A DNA stretch of 38,980 nucleotides from Perkinsus marinus ATCC 50983 (GCF_000006405.1 NW_003205427.1:9306-48285); one strand, 5' to 3'. Shown: positions 1 through 9,499, counted from the first letter of the stretch. The notes: generated from the sequence alone by a model not told the origin. Numbers and translations are program-made.

Positions 1-331
1 AGACAGCTCATATTCGGAAGGATGCCTCGGACTCGGAGGAAACACAGGATGCCACTCCTCCAGCGAATCGACGAGGTCCATACACACGATCTCGTTCTTC
101 GACACGGCGTCGCATCGTGAGAGCTGCGAATCAAGGGCAGGGCTGGGTTTGAGTAGCATCAACTCACGAGGTTGCTCGTTCCACTGCAAAGTACTGGGTG
201 GATAAAGGAAGCCCATCACTCCGTCCGAAGGGTGGCGCACGTCGGATCAAATTAACTGAAGAGCACTTGCTCGCGGTGGAGGCCTATATCTCTGATGATC
301 CGTTCGTGACGCTAAAGAAAATGGCTGCGCT

Positions 332-350
332 TCTGATGAGCCTCATCAGA
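332..350. repeat. Single-nucleotide-spaced palindrome (9-1-9)
   Basis: TCTGATGAG and CTCATCAGA flank a single C. The palindrome lies exactly where the transposase-like reading frame breaks, between AALLM and DHGVSV, so it looks like an insertion into formerly coding DNA. Confidence 0.85.
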
Positions 351-586
351 TGAGGGACCACGGCGTGTCCGTTACTCCTCAAGGACTCGCTAAGCGATTG
401 GATGGGCGCCTCATCGCATTGAAAAAGCCACATTACATTCCATCCTGTATCAACAATGAACAGAACAAAATCGCAAGGACTGCCTATGCAGCAGTTCTTC
501 AGGGTTACCTAGCCCAAAAATAAGATCCCATTTTTTGGGATGAGAGTAATTTCAATTTGTTTCCGGGACACACCCGTTCCTGGGGG

Positions 587-611
587 CTTCATCCTAGTCA
601 TTAGGATGAAG
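587..611. repeat. Perfect inverted repeat (10-5-10)
   Basis: CTTCATCCTA and TAGGATGAAG flank GTCAT. It follows directly after the DESNFN-like block of the decayed transposase and introduces a stop in that frame. Confidence 0.85.
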
Positions 612-799
612 TCTGGCATCTCGTCTATGTTGAGAATAAATTCTTCGGTAGTGCAGTCCAGCGTGAACACATGCCTAGGGATATAGGCCATCGCATCACG
701 CATCAGCTCTGGTAATTGCCCAGTAACGGCCGAGTCCTGGAATTTCTCAACTAAAAAGCAGCAGAGGGCTCCCGCATGGGCAGCGAAGAGCATTCCGAG

Positions 800-1230
800 G
801 GAATGGGACGCGGGAAACTAACCGGCAGCTACCTTCAGTTCAGAGTCGACTCAAAGAGCCAATCGCCAATGAATCATGAACAATCTCAACCGACTTTTCT
901 CTCATTGACGATGAACCTCCAGTAGGAGTCGCTATTACTCTTGAGCCGAAAGCTGTAACATAAGAGGCTTCAGCAGCATTCCTCTGTCACTGAGGCTCTG
1001 TGTGACTTGAGGAACTATGGTTGGCGGAAATTTTGGTGACGGAGAAACGGTTATAGAGAGGTAACCTATCACTCACACGTCGACGGAACGTCAGTGACGT
1101 TTGGTCACGCGAGCGAAAATAGTGAGAGAAGAGAGTTTCCACAAATCTCGCACAGGGAGTTGCTGGCGGCCAACAGCTGGTCCAATACAAATTCGAAGCG
1201 CAGACAGTTCGTTTATCCGATAGCAACGCT
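800..1230. repeat. Segmental repeat, upstream copy A
   Basis: About 300-400 bp that recur at 6060-6380 with scattered substitutions and small indels. Shared blocks include ACCGGCAGCTACCTTC, CTTGAGCCGAAAG, GGTGACGGAGAAAC, TATAGAGAGGTAACC and GTCGACGGAACGTCA. It marks the upstream side of the segmental duplication that also carries the carboxypeptidase gene. No conserved open frame is shared by both copies, so the minus-strand ORFs over it are not called as genes. Confidence 0.75.
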
Positions 1231-1420
1231 CAACAGTTAAGAGCTCGTGATCACCTCTTGCATGAATCCTTGGCCAAGATCAAGGTCTAGGATTACACGG
1301 ATCAGCTGGAATCTTCAAGCGGCCTAGCTCCTGACGAGCAACAAAGAGCTGTTTTACGTTGGTGCGAGTCCCAATGCCGCCGGACCAGTAGTAGTTTTGA
1401 GGACTGCACGGTTGCATCCT
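1195..1420 (+). other. Coding-like relic of unknown identity
   Basis: A plus-strand frame from about 1207 reads as charged, helix-forming sequence (NAQQLRARDHLLHESLAKIK, an in-frame TAG, then DYTDQLESSSGLAPDEQQRA and VLRWCESQCRRTSSSFEDC) before a stop near 1420. I do not recognise a family. The internal stop, lack of a clear start and position inside the repeat-rich flank suggest a relic of a mobile element or a lost gene. 1421-1800 holds nothing I can identify apart from loose repeats of the motif CGAACTTTCA near 1681-1730. Confidence 0.3.
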
Positions 1421-1804
1421 GATTCTCATGTATAACCCCGGATTGTTAATCCGTAACATTGAGTGTTAAACATTCGAGTTCATTAGGGTGTATGTCGGCT
1501 GGCATCAAGTAACATTACAGGTAGCAGATCTCTCAATAACACATGGAATTCAGCGATTGGCCATCAACTTAACGCGCATCCCATACCCTAAAGATTTAGC
1601 TGTTCGAAGGGTTCATTGGTCGAAATTGGTCTTGTGTTCGGTGGATTTGAACTTTCCGAATTTATAAACTTCATTTACGAATCCGAACTTTCATTTTCGA
1701 CCGGTCTACAAAAATCGAACTTTCACTTCGAATTTGAACTCTCATTTCATGAATAACTCCTTCCACTCTACTTGAATCAAAGTTCATTTATCTAATTCGT
1801 TCTT

Positions 1805-1965
1805 CTGAAGTGGCTGATCTGCCAATGGTTCTACTGGACCTACGCAACACTCAGTTGCTCACAGTGCTTGAAGTGGGTAATTTGTCAGCCACTCGTTGGC
1901 CCCACTGGACCGTCGCAACGCTCAGTAACTCACAGTACTTAGAATGGCCGATATCTAAGCCACTT
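1805..1965. repeat. Short tandem repeat, period about 70 bp
   Basis: About 2.3 diverged tandem copies. The block ACTGGACC...CGCAAC...CTCAGT...CTCACAGT-CTT is seen at 1834-1870 and again at 1904-1940, and each repeat starts with GAAGTGG/AGAATGG. The copies differ by several substitutions. Function is unknown. Confidence 0.65.
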
Positions 1966-2026
1966 CCCGGCTTCACTGTGCCGACTGAACAAGTGGACTA
2001 CTCGACGTAGTCGGATATACGTCTCC

Positions 2027-2041
2027 CGCGGAGTCTCCGCG
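2027..2041. repeat. Palindrome (7-1-7)
   Basis: CGCGGAG and CTCCGCG around a single T. One of several odd-length palindromes in the 2.0-2.35 kb interval upstream of the carboxypeptidase gene. Confidence 0.7.
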
Positions 2042-2245
2042 TGGGACGTTGAAGCGCACCAACTCCAGTGGTGCATAGCTGCTCCACATGGAACCGAGGA
2101 ATTGCTTGGTTGAGTTCCACCGTGGAACTTCCACGGGATGGTCGCACTCGTATCTTGCACGTATTTGCATACTCTCCCGTTACAGGAATGACTTCACTGC
2201 CGCAACACTCCATTAAGCTTTCAATCAAATCGACTTCGTTCGGCC

Positions 2246-2264
2246 ATGATGGCCGGGCCATCAT
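2246..2264. repeat. Single-nucleotide-spaced palindrome (9-1-9)
   Basis: ATGATGGCC and GGCCATCAT around a single G. Non-coding flank, about 320 bp upstream of the carboxypeptidase start. Neighbouring 8-1-8 and 7-1-7 palindromes at 2114-2136 also have one-base spacers. Confidence 0.85.
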
Positions 2265-2309
2265 CAGCCACCCTCTACGTTGTCCCACTGTGCGGCCCTG
2301 CCTGTGGTG

Positions 2310-2333
2310 AGTAGACACTGTCTACTAGACAGT
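2310..2333. repeat. Two overlapping palindromes (8-1-8 twice)
   Basis: AGTAGACA-C-TGTCTACT (2310-2326) overlaps ACTGTCTA-C-TAGACAGT (2317-2333). Both have a single-base centre. The overlap suggests one palindrome was built on an arm of the other. Confidence 0.8.
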
Positions 2334-2587
2334 ATAGGGCGCCGAGAGAGTCCTACGCGTAACTAACGTGTGCATGCGTTAAACGATCGATCGCCTTTAG
2401 AGTCTTCCGTTAGACTTTTTAAGGATTACTAATGGCACCCTTGCCAACCTTGTCGATCGCAGGAATATTTTGCCAGAGTCACTAGCATAGACTACCTAAA
2501 GTATCAATCGACGACCCGATGATGTCCTCGTCCGGATTTCCTGTACTCAAATGTAGATTTCCTTCAGGCAGTTGAGTAACATCCCTC

Positions 2588-4984
2588 ATGCTCTTTACTG
2601 CGAGTTCGTTATGGTTGAGCAGCCTCCTGTGGACGCTTGAAGCTCTTTATGTAGCCCCAGATGTGTCTCATAATGAAACAGGTCCTACGAACACTACTTG
2701 GGAGGGTCTCAAGGTTATTACTAATGGCAAAGGGGGGCTCTGTGATCCCAACGTCGAGCAAGTTCATGGGCGATATGCTGTGGACCCGGGAAACCCACAG
2801 AGGGAGTGAGAACTACCGTTTACTGCTACGGCGAGCGATCTGTCGGCAGGTACTTCTTCTGGTTCTTCGAATCGAGGAACGATCCAGCAACTGATCCGAT
2901 CTTCCTATGGGTTGATGGTGGCCCAGGCGGGAGCGGAACTGCTTCAGGGGTCGGATACAACGGTCCTTGCATGGTAAACAAAGAAGGAACAGCGGCATCC
3001 ATCAACCCGTAAGATGTCCACATTGATGATTCTCAAGATGAATGTTTCAGGAACTCGTGGACTAACAAAGCAAATGGCATCTGGTTGGATCAACCCACCG
3101 GGGTGGGATACAGCAAAGGAGGGCCACCTGAGAAAGCCGTAGGAGAGACTGTGATGAACATGTTAGTGCGCATCTCATGGGATTTCGTTGGATCTCCTCA
3201 ATCATCATCAGATACAGATTCTTAGGGCAGTTTTTCAGTCGATTCCCCAAGTACAAAGGCCCTTTCTATCTGGTCGGGATCTCATTTGCGGGTGATAGAA
3301 CGCACAACATTCATATCACTATCATTACGATGTTCTGCGTATTTCAGGCGTTCTGCTCCCACAGATCGCACATGCTTTGAAACAAGGTAGCGAACCCCCA
3401 ATAAACCTCAAGGGCATCATTTTCCAGAACGCAATGATAAATGCCGAAGCTCAGTAGCCACCCTTCACTTTGTATCTCTTCCACTTCCTTAACTTCAGGT
3501 GGCCCTTGTATCCCGAGATGGCCTTCAAGAGCGAAACTGCGGCGCCTGCCATCACAAAGCAGCAGTGAGTATCGTCGTACGGTCTGAGACTGGTATATGA
3601 CTCTGGATATCCATGTCGAACCCACTGTCGAAGAAAAGAAGGCCCGAATGAGCCTTAGTAGAACACCATGTTAGTCTCATAATGATACCAAAAAATAGTA
3701 TCACGGTAGAGGGGTAGTGATATTGGAACAATATCTATATATACTCTCTTTCAAACGTATCTCTATGATAGCCCATCATAGAGATATTGATAGTGCCTAC
3801 ACTCTCTGATATGAGTGTGATAGACTTTTCCCATTCGACAAGGTACGATCAAATGAAACAAGGGATGCCCGGGTGCCTGCAAAAGATACAGAACTGCAAT
3901 AGGGAGCGTACTTCATGATAGTTTGGATCGAGCCAATTATTTCTTCTCCAGCGAACGTCTGCAGGGCAGCCCGTGAGCAGTGTGAAGAACTATCTCTAAC
4001 TGCGCTGGTCGACAATGGAGTGGACTTGTGAGTCACTTACAGGTTATCTTGAACAGATATCCGAAATAACAGTCATGTCAGCTATAAACTTACGACCAAA
4101 TGTGCCCATCCAGACCGGCATGGATGCAACAACGAGGGAGACCCCCCAAATGTAAGGCTCGCTCTACGTGAGCTCTCCTCATTGGAGTCAATGAGGACTC
4201 GGGGAAGGCGTCTACCTGGTTTGAGTAATTCCTGATTTTTCCCTAGGTTGATTCATTCATGCAGCTACCGGAAGTCAAAACCTTCCTCGGAGTGAGCGAA
4301 CAATTCATCATCGATAATGATGAGGTGAGGAAATCTCAGAAAAAAATTCTGAGTAATTCTTACGTGAAGCTTCATGCCTCCTAGGGCAGACGATATCATC
4401 AGAGACGGTCTTCAGGTTTATAATCAGCTTATTCCCTTCATTCTGGTCACTTCGGACTTCTTTCTCCCGGGCCTACTGCAGTCTGGCGTTCGTGTAAGTT
4501 GAAGATCATAGCATGGGTTAGAGTATCTTCTGTACATAACTTAGGTGTTGACCGTTGTCGGTGACTTAGACTATATCTGTAACTTCATGGGTCTGAAAAC
4601 GTGGATGCTCGACTTGGATTGGCCCGGTAAAGATGCCTTCCGGAGCGCCAAGGATGTGGAGTTCAAGGTGAGACAGTCGAAAGGAAGAATAAGCATACAC
4701 TCAGACTCTGCCGGGACTCACTTGAGGTCTAAAAAGGTTCCATGGTCGTTTCGATAGATTGGATAACACCCCTGCTTCATTCAGGATAGTACCGGTCGGG
4801 TTGTTGGGTTGCGACGAAGCAGCAGTAATCACGAATACGAGTTTGTACAAGTAAACCCGGCCACAGTGTGTCATAGCCTTTTTAGTGAATATATACGCAG
4901 GTTTACGGGGCGGGCCACCTCGCTGCGCGCGATAATCCCCGTGGAGTCATGGAAGCCATCAATGACTTCATGAATGGCTCATAA
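2588..4984 (+). CDS. Serine carboxypeptidase (peptidase family S10), multi-exon
   Basis: A secreted or lysosomal-type serine carboxypeptidase that would remove C-terminal residues. The start at 2588 gives a signal-peptide-like N-terminus (MLFTASSLWLSSLLWTLEA). Diagnostic S10 blocks follow in order: YFFWFFESRNDPATDPIFLW, then VDGGPGGSG, NSWTNKANGIWLDQPTGVGY, GPFYLVGISFAGD (nucleophile Ser), INLKGIIFQNAMINAEAQ, YDQMKQGMPGCLQKIQNCN, LPEVKTFLGVSEQF, VVGDLDYICNFMG (catalytic Asp) and YGAGHLAARDNPRG (catalytic His). Introns with clear GT-AG ends include 3009-3050, 4325-4384 and 4851-4900. The intron before YDQMKQ is unusually long (about 3620-3840). Oddities: the usual G-E-S-Y-G-G nucleophile elbow is G-I-S-F-A-G here, and one missing base near 2803 breaks the frame between exon parts, which could be an assembly error or an inactivating mutation. 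Confidence 0.8.
3758..3786. repeat. Intronic perfect inverted repeat (12-5-12)
   Basis: TATCTCTATGAT and ATCATAGAGATA flank AGCCC inside the long carboxypeptidase intron. Smaller hairpins lie nearby (GATATTG-GAA-CAATATC at about 3719; ACACTC...GAGTGT at about 3799), so most of the extra intron length is inverted-repeat DNA. Confidence 0.8.
4177..4196. repeat. Intronic inverted repeat (8-4-8)
   Basis: CCTCATTG and CAATGAGG flank GAGT, between the carboxypeptidase exons encoding the CREAQ-like cysteine block and the LPEVKTFLGV block. Confidence 0.7.
4335..4353. repeat. Intronic inverted repeat present only in copy A (7-5-7)
   Basis: CTCAGAA and TTCTGAG flank AAAAA inside the 60-nt intron 4325-4384. 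The equivalent intron in the duplicate copy, 6751-6786, is 36 nt and lacks this block, so the palindrome accounts for most of the length difference. Confidence 0.8.
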
Positions 4985-5640
4985 CAACCTCCTGAACAGT
5001 GTTTTGGGGGATGTGCTGCCAGATTCTTCATGTCACTCCGTTGTCTTGGTTGTTCTGAGGTGAACGAGATATTCTCTTGGCTGTCTTTTTTGGTCCTCAA
5101 CTTATCATTAATCACCAATTATATCATCCGAAATGCGCAATCGCAACTTTTTGACCTTTTCGCACGTGTGAAATGTGCGTATACTTGTGAGCTTCATGTC
5201 TACATTCTTTGGGTCTTATCCTTTCACGAGTAACTACTAGGACTACTCACAGTTCGTTCATATAACCATCCTATGCTTTCTACGGCTAAAAGCTGTGGTC
5301 TACAACTAACTAAGTTAGTCGACGTTACTCGTTGATGACAATGTTGATATGTCCATTGGGGTATCTGTCATTCCATTAACTAGTTGTGCAGTTACTATCC
5401 CCGAATGGTAGCCTGAAAAATTCAGTTGTGACAGTCGAGCCATGTTTTCGGGCATGCGCGAGCTATCACCAAGGAAATTCCGGGCTTTCGTCCGCGATCT
5501 TGCGTAACATTGAGGAAAGAGATCGTGTCGCGAATTGATCAGCCAGGGAGGGAACGTTCCTACCAGGCAAGCCCCTGGATGGGAAGGGTGGGACGACGAC
5601 ATTTTCCAGACGCCCAGCACCTTAGTGCTGGACGCCAACT
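4985..5640. other. Downstream flank of carboxypeptidase, no supported gene
   Basis: No gene is supported here. A 107-codon minus-strand frame (5315-5638) starting MASSTKVLGVWKM is open but matches nothing I know. Parts of this flank, around 5378-5480, recur at 7526-7620 as the downstream side of the segmental duplication, and the minus-strand frame is not conserved there. Confidence 0.5.
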
Positions 5641-5815
5641 CACTTCGATAAGCACAAAGGTGACGAGTGTATCAAGCACTTGATAGTCTGGCCGATCACT
5701 GCTCAAGTCAGGTCGGCTGAGCCGACTCGGCTCTTACAAGAAAAGATTTCAAGTACAAGTTCTATTCTTGCGAGAATAAAATGTTAACTATGATAGCTAA
5801 CCTCTTATTCTGAGT

Positions 5816-5836
5816 GTTGATAGTTAAACTATCAAC
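5816..5836. repeat. Single-nucleotide-spaced palindrome (10-1-10)
   Basis: GTTGATAGTT and AACTATCAAC around a single A. A second 9-1-9 palindrome with one mismatch sits just upstream at 5783-5801 (GTTAACTAT-G-ATAGCTAAC). Intergenic, at the boundary between duplicated segments. Confidence 0.85.
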
Positions 5837-6059
5837 TCTTGAGCAAGCAGGAACCAGGAGCCTGAATACCTCCCTGTGAGGGGTACAAGGGCATCGGCGC
5901 TCCGGATCATTTGTGCAGCACGAGAGCCCAGAAAGCCGATCGATCCCAAGTACCATCGAACTACGATCCTACAGAACTGATACCGAGGTAGGTGATAGCA
6001 GGCTATCCAGGATATACGGGCCCTGCGCCTTCGAGGAGACCCCGGGCGGCCATCCGGGA

Positions 6060-6380
6060 TATCTAACCGGCAGCTACCTTCGATCCGGAGCCTCTGGACC
6101 AGAGTCAACTAGAAGAGCCACTCGCAAACATGGAGCAATTTCAACCGACTCTTTTCTCATCGATGGACCTCCATTAGGACGCGCTCTTCCTTGAGCCGAA
6201 AGGCATAACATTGGAGACACCAGCGGCACTCCTCTGTATGAATTGAGGAACTACATTTGGCGGGGGTGTTGGTGACGGAGAAACATCTATAGAGAGGTAA
6301 CCCATAAATCACAAGTCGACGGAACGTCACGCGAGCGGAAATAGTGATGCGAGAGTCTCCATTGATCCCCACCCGCCAAT
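6060..6380. repeat. Segmental repeat, copy B of the 800-1230 block
   Basis: Diverged direct repeat of 800-1230. The plus-strand frame at 5913-6194 and the 134-codon minus-strand frame at 6157-6561 cross this repeat. Neither is conserved in copy A, so they are not called as genes. Confidence 0.75.
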
Positions 6381-6639
6381 CTCCTTTGGAGACCCACTTC
6401 CTATCACCATCCGAGTTAGTGTCTGAAGGAGAACCCGAGTCATGTAATACTACTACAGTAATAGAGCCTCTATTATAGAGGTGTGGTTCCGTCACCTTCA
6501 CCGTTTTCAGCTTGTCATGTGGCGCAGACAGGGTACTGCAGATCAAGATGGAGTTCAGCATGATTTCAGCAGTGTTCTATAGCTAGCAGTTCCTCTCGAT
6601 GCGATTGCTAAAGCCTTGTAGTTAACAAGTGCGTCTTCC

Positions 6640-7110
6640 TATGACCCTCGCTATCAACAGGGTTTTCTCTTGGCTATCTCTTTCTTGCGGCGACCAGAAC
6701 TCAAATCCTCCCTGAGAGTAGGCGAAAAATTCATTGGCGCTAATGCTGAAGTGAGAAAATTTTCTTGGCGAAGTTTCAAGTTTTAGCGGAGAGGCGATAC
6801 CATCATGAGGCTGTCTTCAGATTTCTTATCGGTTTATTCCCTCCGTTCTGGTCAATTCGGACTTCTCTCTCCCGGGCTTACTGCAACCTGGTGTCCGTGT
6901 AGGTTGGAGGCCATACATAAGGCCACATGTTTTCCTACATAGGTGTTGACAGTCGCCGATGATTTAGCCTACACGCCACAGTGTGTGATAGCCTTTTTAG
7001 TGAATATATGCGCAGGTTTCCGGCGGGAGCCTCTCCCCTGTAAGTGAGGATCCCCGTGGTGTCATGGAAGTCATCAACGAATTCATGGATAGCTCACAGC
7101 AACCTCTTCA
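6640..7110 (+). pseudogene. Truncated duplicate of the serine carboxypeptidase 3' part
   Basis: Matches the 3' half of the carboxypeptidase gene at 4260-4984. The LPEVKTFLGV-type block is RPELKSSLRVGEKF here. The block TTCGGACTTC...CTCCCGGGC...GTCCGTGTA (6850-6905) matches 4447-4500, and GGTGTTGACAGTCGCCGATG matches 4545. A deletion then joins it directly to the last intron (CACAGTGTGTGATAGCC) and the final exon relic GTCATGGAAGTCATCAACGA. The missing stretch contains the catalytic-Asp exon and the following exon, so this copy cannot be functional. The whole 5' half of the gene is also absent. Confidence 0.8.
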
Positions 7111-7500
7111 ACAGTGCTATGAGTGAGAAGCTACCAAACTCTTTATGTCACTTTTTCACCTTTCTTGTTCTGGAATGAACGAGCTCTCGACTTCGAGGGG
7201 ATTGCTGTGAGTATGGATTGCTATGAGATGCTGTGAGTACCAATTCCTTCATTCTCTCCGCCTTCAACTTTCGAAGCGAAAATTTCGATTGTTATACATC
7301 TTCTTACCAATTACGGTAATTGGTAATTGTAATCGGCGATTACAGCATCCGAGGTGTCAAAGTTCGACAGTCAAACCGCAGATTTCCACCTATCCGCACC
7401 TGCGATTGTAATTCACAGCCTTTGCGTTTTCTTGAGATGCTTCTGATCTTATCATCTGAAGAGCGACTGCTCAAATTTCGACATGGCCATTGTGGCATGA

Positions 7501-7519
7501 GTAACTCATGATGAGTTAC
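7501..7519. repeat. Single-nucleotide-spaced palindrome (9-1-9)
   Basis: GTAACTCAT and ATGAGTTAC around a single G, downstream of the truncated carboxypeptidase copy. Confidence 0.85.
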
Positions 7520-7540
7520 GTCGTCAACTAGTTGCGGCGC

Positions 7541-7563
7541 AACTGCGCAACTGTTGCGCAGTT
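7541..7563. repeat. Single-nucleotide-spaced palindrome present only in copy B (11-1-11)
   Basis: AACTGCGCAAC and GTTGCGCAGTT around a single T. Copy A at 5378-5394 reads AACTAGTTG directly followed by TGCAGTTA. Copy B has the same flanks with 22 extra bases (7535-7556) between them. One arm therefore predates the duplication or is shared by both copies, and the other arm is an added inverted copy. Confidence 0.85.
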
Positions 7564-7619
7564 AATACCCCCGAGTGACAGTCGATCCATGTCCCTGGAC
7601 ATGCACGTTCTATCGCCGA

Positions 7620-7638
7620 GTAGTCTGAGTCAGACTAC
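7620..7638. repeat. Single-nucleotide-spaced palindrome present only in copy B (9-1-9)
   Basis: GTAGTCTGA and TCAGACTAC around a single G, followed by a smaller GGTCAG-ACTGC-CTGACC hairpin. In copy A (about 5684-5700) TAGTCTG runs almost straight into GCCGATCACT. In copy B about 30 palindromic bases lie between the same two landmarks. Confidence 0.8.
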
Positions 7639-7639
7639 C

Positions 7640-8320
7640 CTGGTCAGACTGCCTGACCGATCACTCCTAAAGCCGAGACCGCTCTAGACGAGATATTCGG
7701 CAAGAGGTTTCCTACTAGTCTGCATCAAGCGTATAGTCGTCCGGAAATGTTGGTGTATAATATAACTTATATTAGTACTTAGTCGTGAGTCGCCACACAG
7801 GTGTGATAATTCAGCGACTATCCAGCACGAGACCGCGAGACGAAAGCTTTATCGAAACTGTGTCTCAGGAGGGGAGTCATAGAACATGTCGGTATCAAGT
7901 GAAGCCAGAGAGTCACTTCGCGAATATCCTCAAGTACAGGAGCGGAGGCGCTCAGGATGATAACCATCCTGATTTGTCGGACATAGAGACAAGAAAATGC
8001 AAGTGAAAGTTCACTTCCCGACACCATCCAGCCTAACGGCTTACAAGGTAACCCACCCCTTCACATGACGATATTTCCCGACGCATTTCATTTATTGGCC
8101 TGATCTCGAACTCCTTACTGAGCCAGTTACACTTCTAATAGCAGGCTACTATCCGTTTCCTGGTGGGAGACGCGATGATCTCAGGGTGCATCAGGGTTCA
8201 TAGAAAATCAGATAGCTGCCATGGATACAGATTAGGATTGTTACAATCCTAACCTGTCATGAAGAAAGCAATGAGACGAACGGGAGGCGGACACGAACAC
8301 CACAAGTTGAAGCGAAACGT
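7640..8320. other. Intergenic, inverted repeats, no supported gene
   Basis: No gene recognised. Open frames at 7785-8006 (+) and 7818-8027 (-) lack any recognisable motif. Inverted repeats include TAATATAA-C-TTATATTA (7758-7774), TCAGGATG-ATAAC-CATCCTGA (7952-7972) and AAGTGAA-AG-TTCACTT (8001-8016). Confidence 0.5.
8232..8252. repeat. Single-nucleotide-spaced palindrome (10-1-10)
   Basis: TTAGGATTGT and ACAATCCTAA around a single T, about 70 bp beyond the stop codon of the minus-strand gene at 8324-9499. If transcribed it could form a 3' end hairpin, but the same structure occurs elsewhere far from genes. Confidence 0.85.
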
Positions 8321-8323
8321 GAG

Positions 8324-9499
8324 TCAAGCTGATGACACAGAGTTCGACTCTGCTATGCAACTCTGAATATCGTCGAGTGCTCGAAGTCCTTCAGCGTTGA
8401 TTTCCGCAACGATAGAGCGGCACTTGTCAGCTTTCGTGCGGACAACGTCCGAAATGTACTTCGCTCTCCCACGCATCACCTTGGGTGCACCCTGAGAAGG
8501 GCATCAGCTCACTCAGGAGAAACAACATTTGCCGGACTTACCTCTTCGTCTGCGTCCAGTGATGTCCACTCTCGCTCAAACGCGGTGAGCTCATTCTGAA
8601 CCTCAGCTAAACCCTCGCCACATCGAGTGAGAAGGTCGAAGACTCTGAAGGATACGATGGACTACTGAACAGCCCCGACTAGCATTCTGAGAAGTGGAGT
8701 ACTTGGCGATAGCTTCGGCACGCCTCGTGACGTCCGGTTCTTGGGTAGCGCGATCAAGAGCCTTCCTAGCAGAGGCTGCTCGAAATAAGTGAGTCTCAAT
8801 AACATCCGAATACCCGGCAAAACGGGTGAGCGACTTCATGAGCTAAAGAGGAGCAGCAGTACAACGGAGTTGCTGGATAGACGGGATCGGCTGACCCAGT
8901 TCCTTCCAGCTTACACTATTGTGCCGGCGTATACGATCCTCCACCTTCGCTTCCAGATCGTAGCAAGGTAGCAACTCCGTGTTAGCCTCAGCAATCGACT
9001 GCTGATTGGCCGAGTGCGGAACCGCTCCACCATCCCATGATATAAAACCGCTGTTGCTTGGCTCAGTCGACGACGTTGCCGGAGTAGATACGTTCTCGGA
9101 GAGATGCAGTGTAACAGTGGGGTTCATCTCGAACTCGGGATCGGCAGCCAGGTTCTGGTTGTACTCCTCCTTGAGAAGTTCAAAGGCAGCAGGAATCGAT
9201 TCGGCATCCTCCCACGGTACTAGCATCTCCGACAAATACCGAGGGAGGGCTCGAGACTCTCGTAACAGCTTCGCGAAGTTCGCACTCGATGCTGAAGATG
9301 TGCCCAAGGATGAGCCGAAAACAGTTGGTATCATCATACCTTCAAAAATCCGATTCAATTCTCGACGAATCCTGTCGATATTCGTGAAGACGTCAAGCGG
9401 GATATCAAGGTTATCCATTTGGAGGGACATGACTTCCACAGAGGTCACCCGCCGGGCAAATATGTTCACCGTGACGTCAACTCGATGATATCTAACCAT
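8324..9499 (-). CDS. Coiled-coil protein, possible PX-BAR sorting nexin
   Basis: At least four exons on the minus strand, starting MVRYHRVDVTVNIFARR at 9499 and ending IAESNSVSSA. The long first exon contains FTNIDRIRRELNRIFEGM, a Ser-rich loop, and LLRESRALPRYLSEMLVPW. Later exons are rich in charged helical sequence: YDLEAKVEDRIRRH, LFRAASARKALDRATQ, GEGLAEVQNELTAFEREW and VRTKADKCRSIVAEINAEG. The order is reminiscent of a PX domain followed by a BAR-type helical bundle, as in sorting nexins that bend endosomal membranes. This is a resemblance of layout only; the lipid-binding residues of a PX domain are not convincingly seen. Splice sites such as GTAAGT after LDADEE support the model. The gene lies downstream of, and co-oriented with, the helicase. 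Confidence 0.6.

Larger units (their letters stand above)
175..640 (+). pseudogene. Decayed Tc1/mariner (IS630-like) transposase fragment
   Basis: Two reading frames on the plus strand together resemble a DDE transposase of the IS630/Tc1/mariner superfamily. From about 175 to 330 there is a helix-turn-helix region (ARSTAKYWVDKGSPS, then KLTEEHLLAVEAYISDDPF and TLKKMAALL). A shifted frame from about 350 continues with DHGVSVTPQGLAKRLDGR and LKKPHYIPSCINNEQNK. Near 525-580 a third frame reads IFWDESNFNLFPGHTRSWG, which matches the first catalytic-Asp block of these enzymes (DE-x-N-F-N). The later catalytic block (DNAP/PYSP-type) is not visible. The reading frame breaks at 332-350 and again at 587-611, and both breaks coincide with perfect inverted repeats. 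It cannot encode an active enzyme. The superfamily call is fairly firm; terminal inverted repeats and target duplications were not found. Confidence 0.6.

Noticed and set aside
509-793. 94-codon minus-strand ORF starting MLFAAHAG
   Set aside because: It is antisense to the transposase-like DESNFN block, has no recognisable motif and crosses the 587-611 inverted repeat.
5315-5638. 107-codon minus-strand ORF starting MASSTKVLGVW
   Set aside because: No family resemblance, and the frame is not kept where the same flank recurs at 7526-7620.
8232-8252. Rho-independent-type terminator
   Set aside because: Eukaryotic context, no T-tract, and identical palindrome types occur far from gene ends.
9006-9488. 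160-codon plus-strand ORF
   Set aside because: Exact antisense of the first exon of the minus-strand coiled-coil gene, with no recognisable content.
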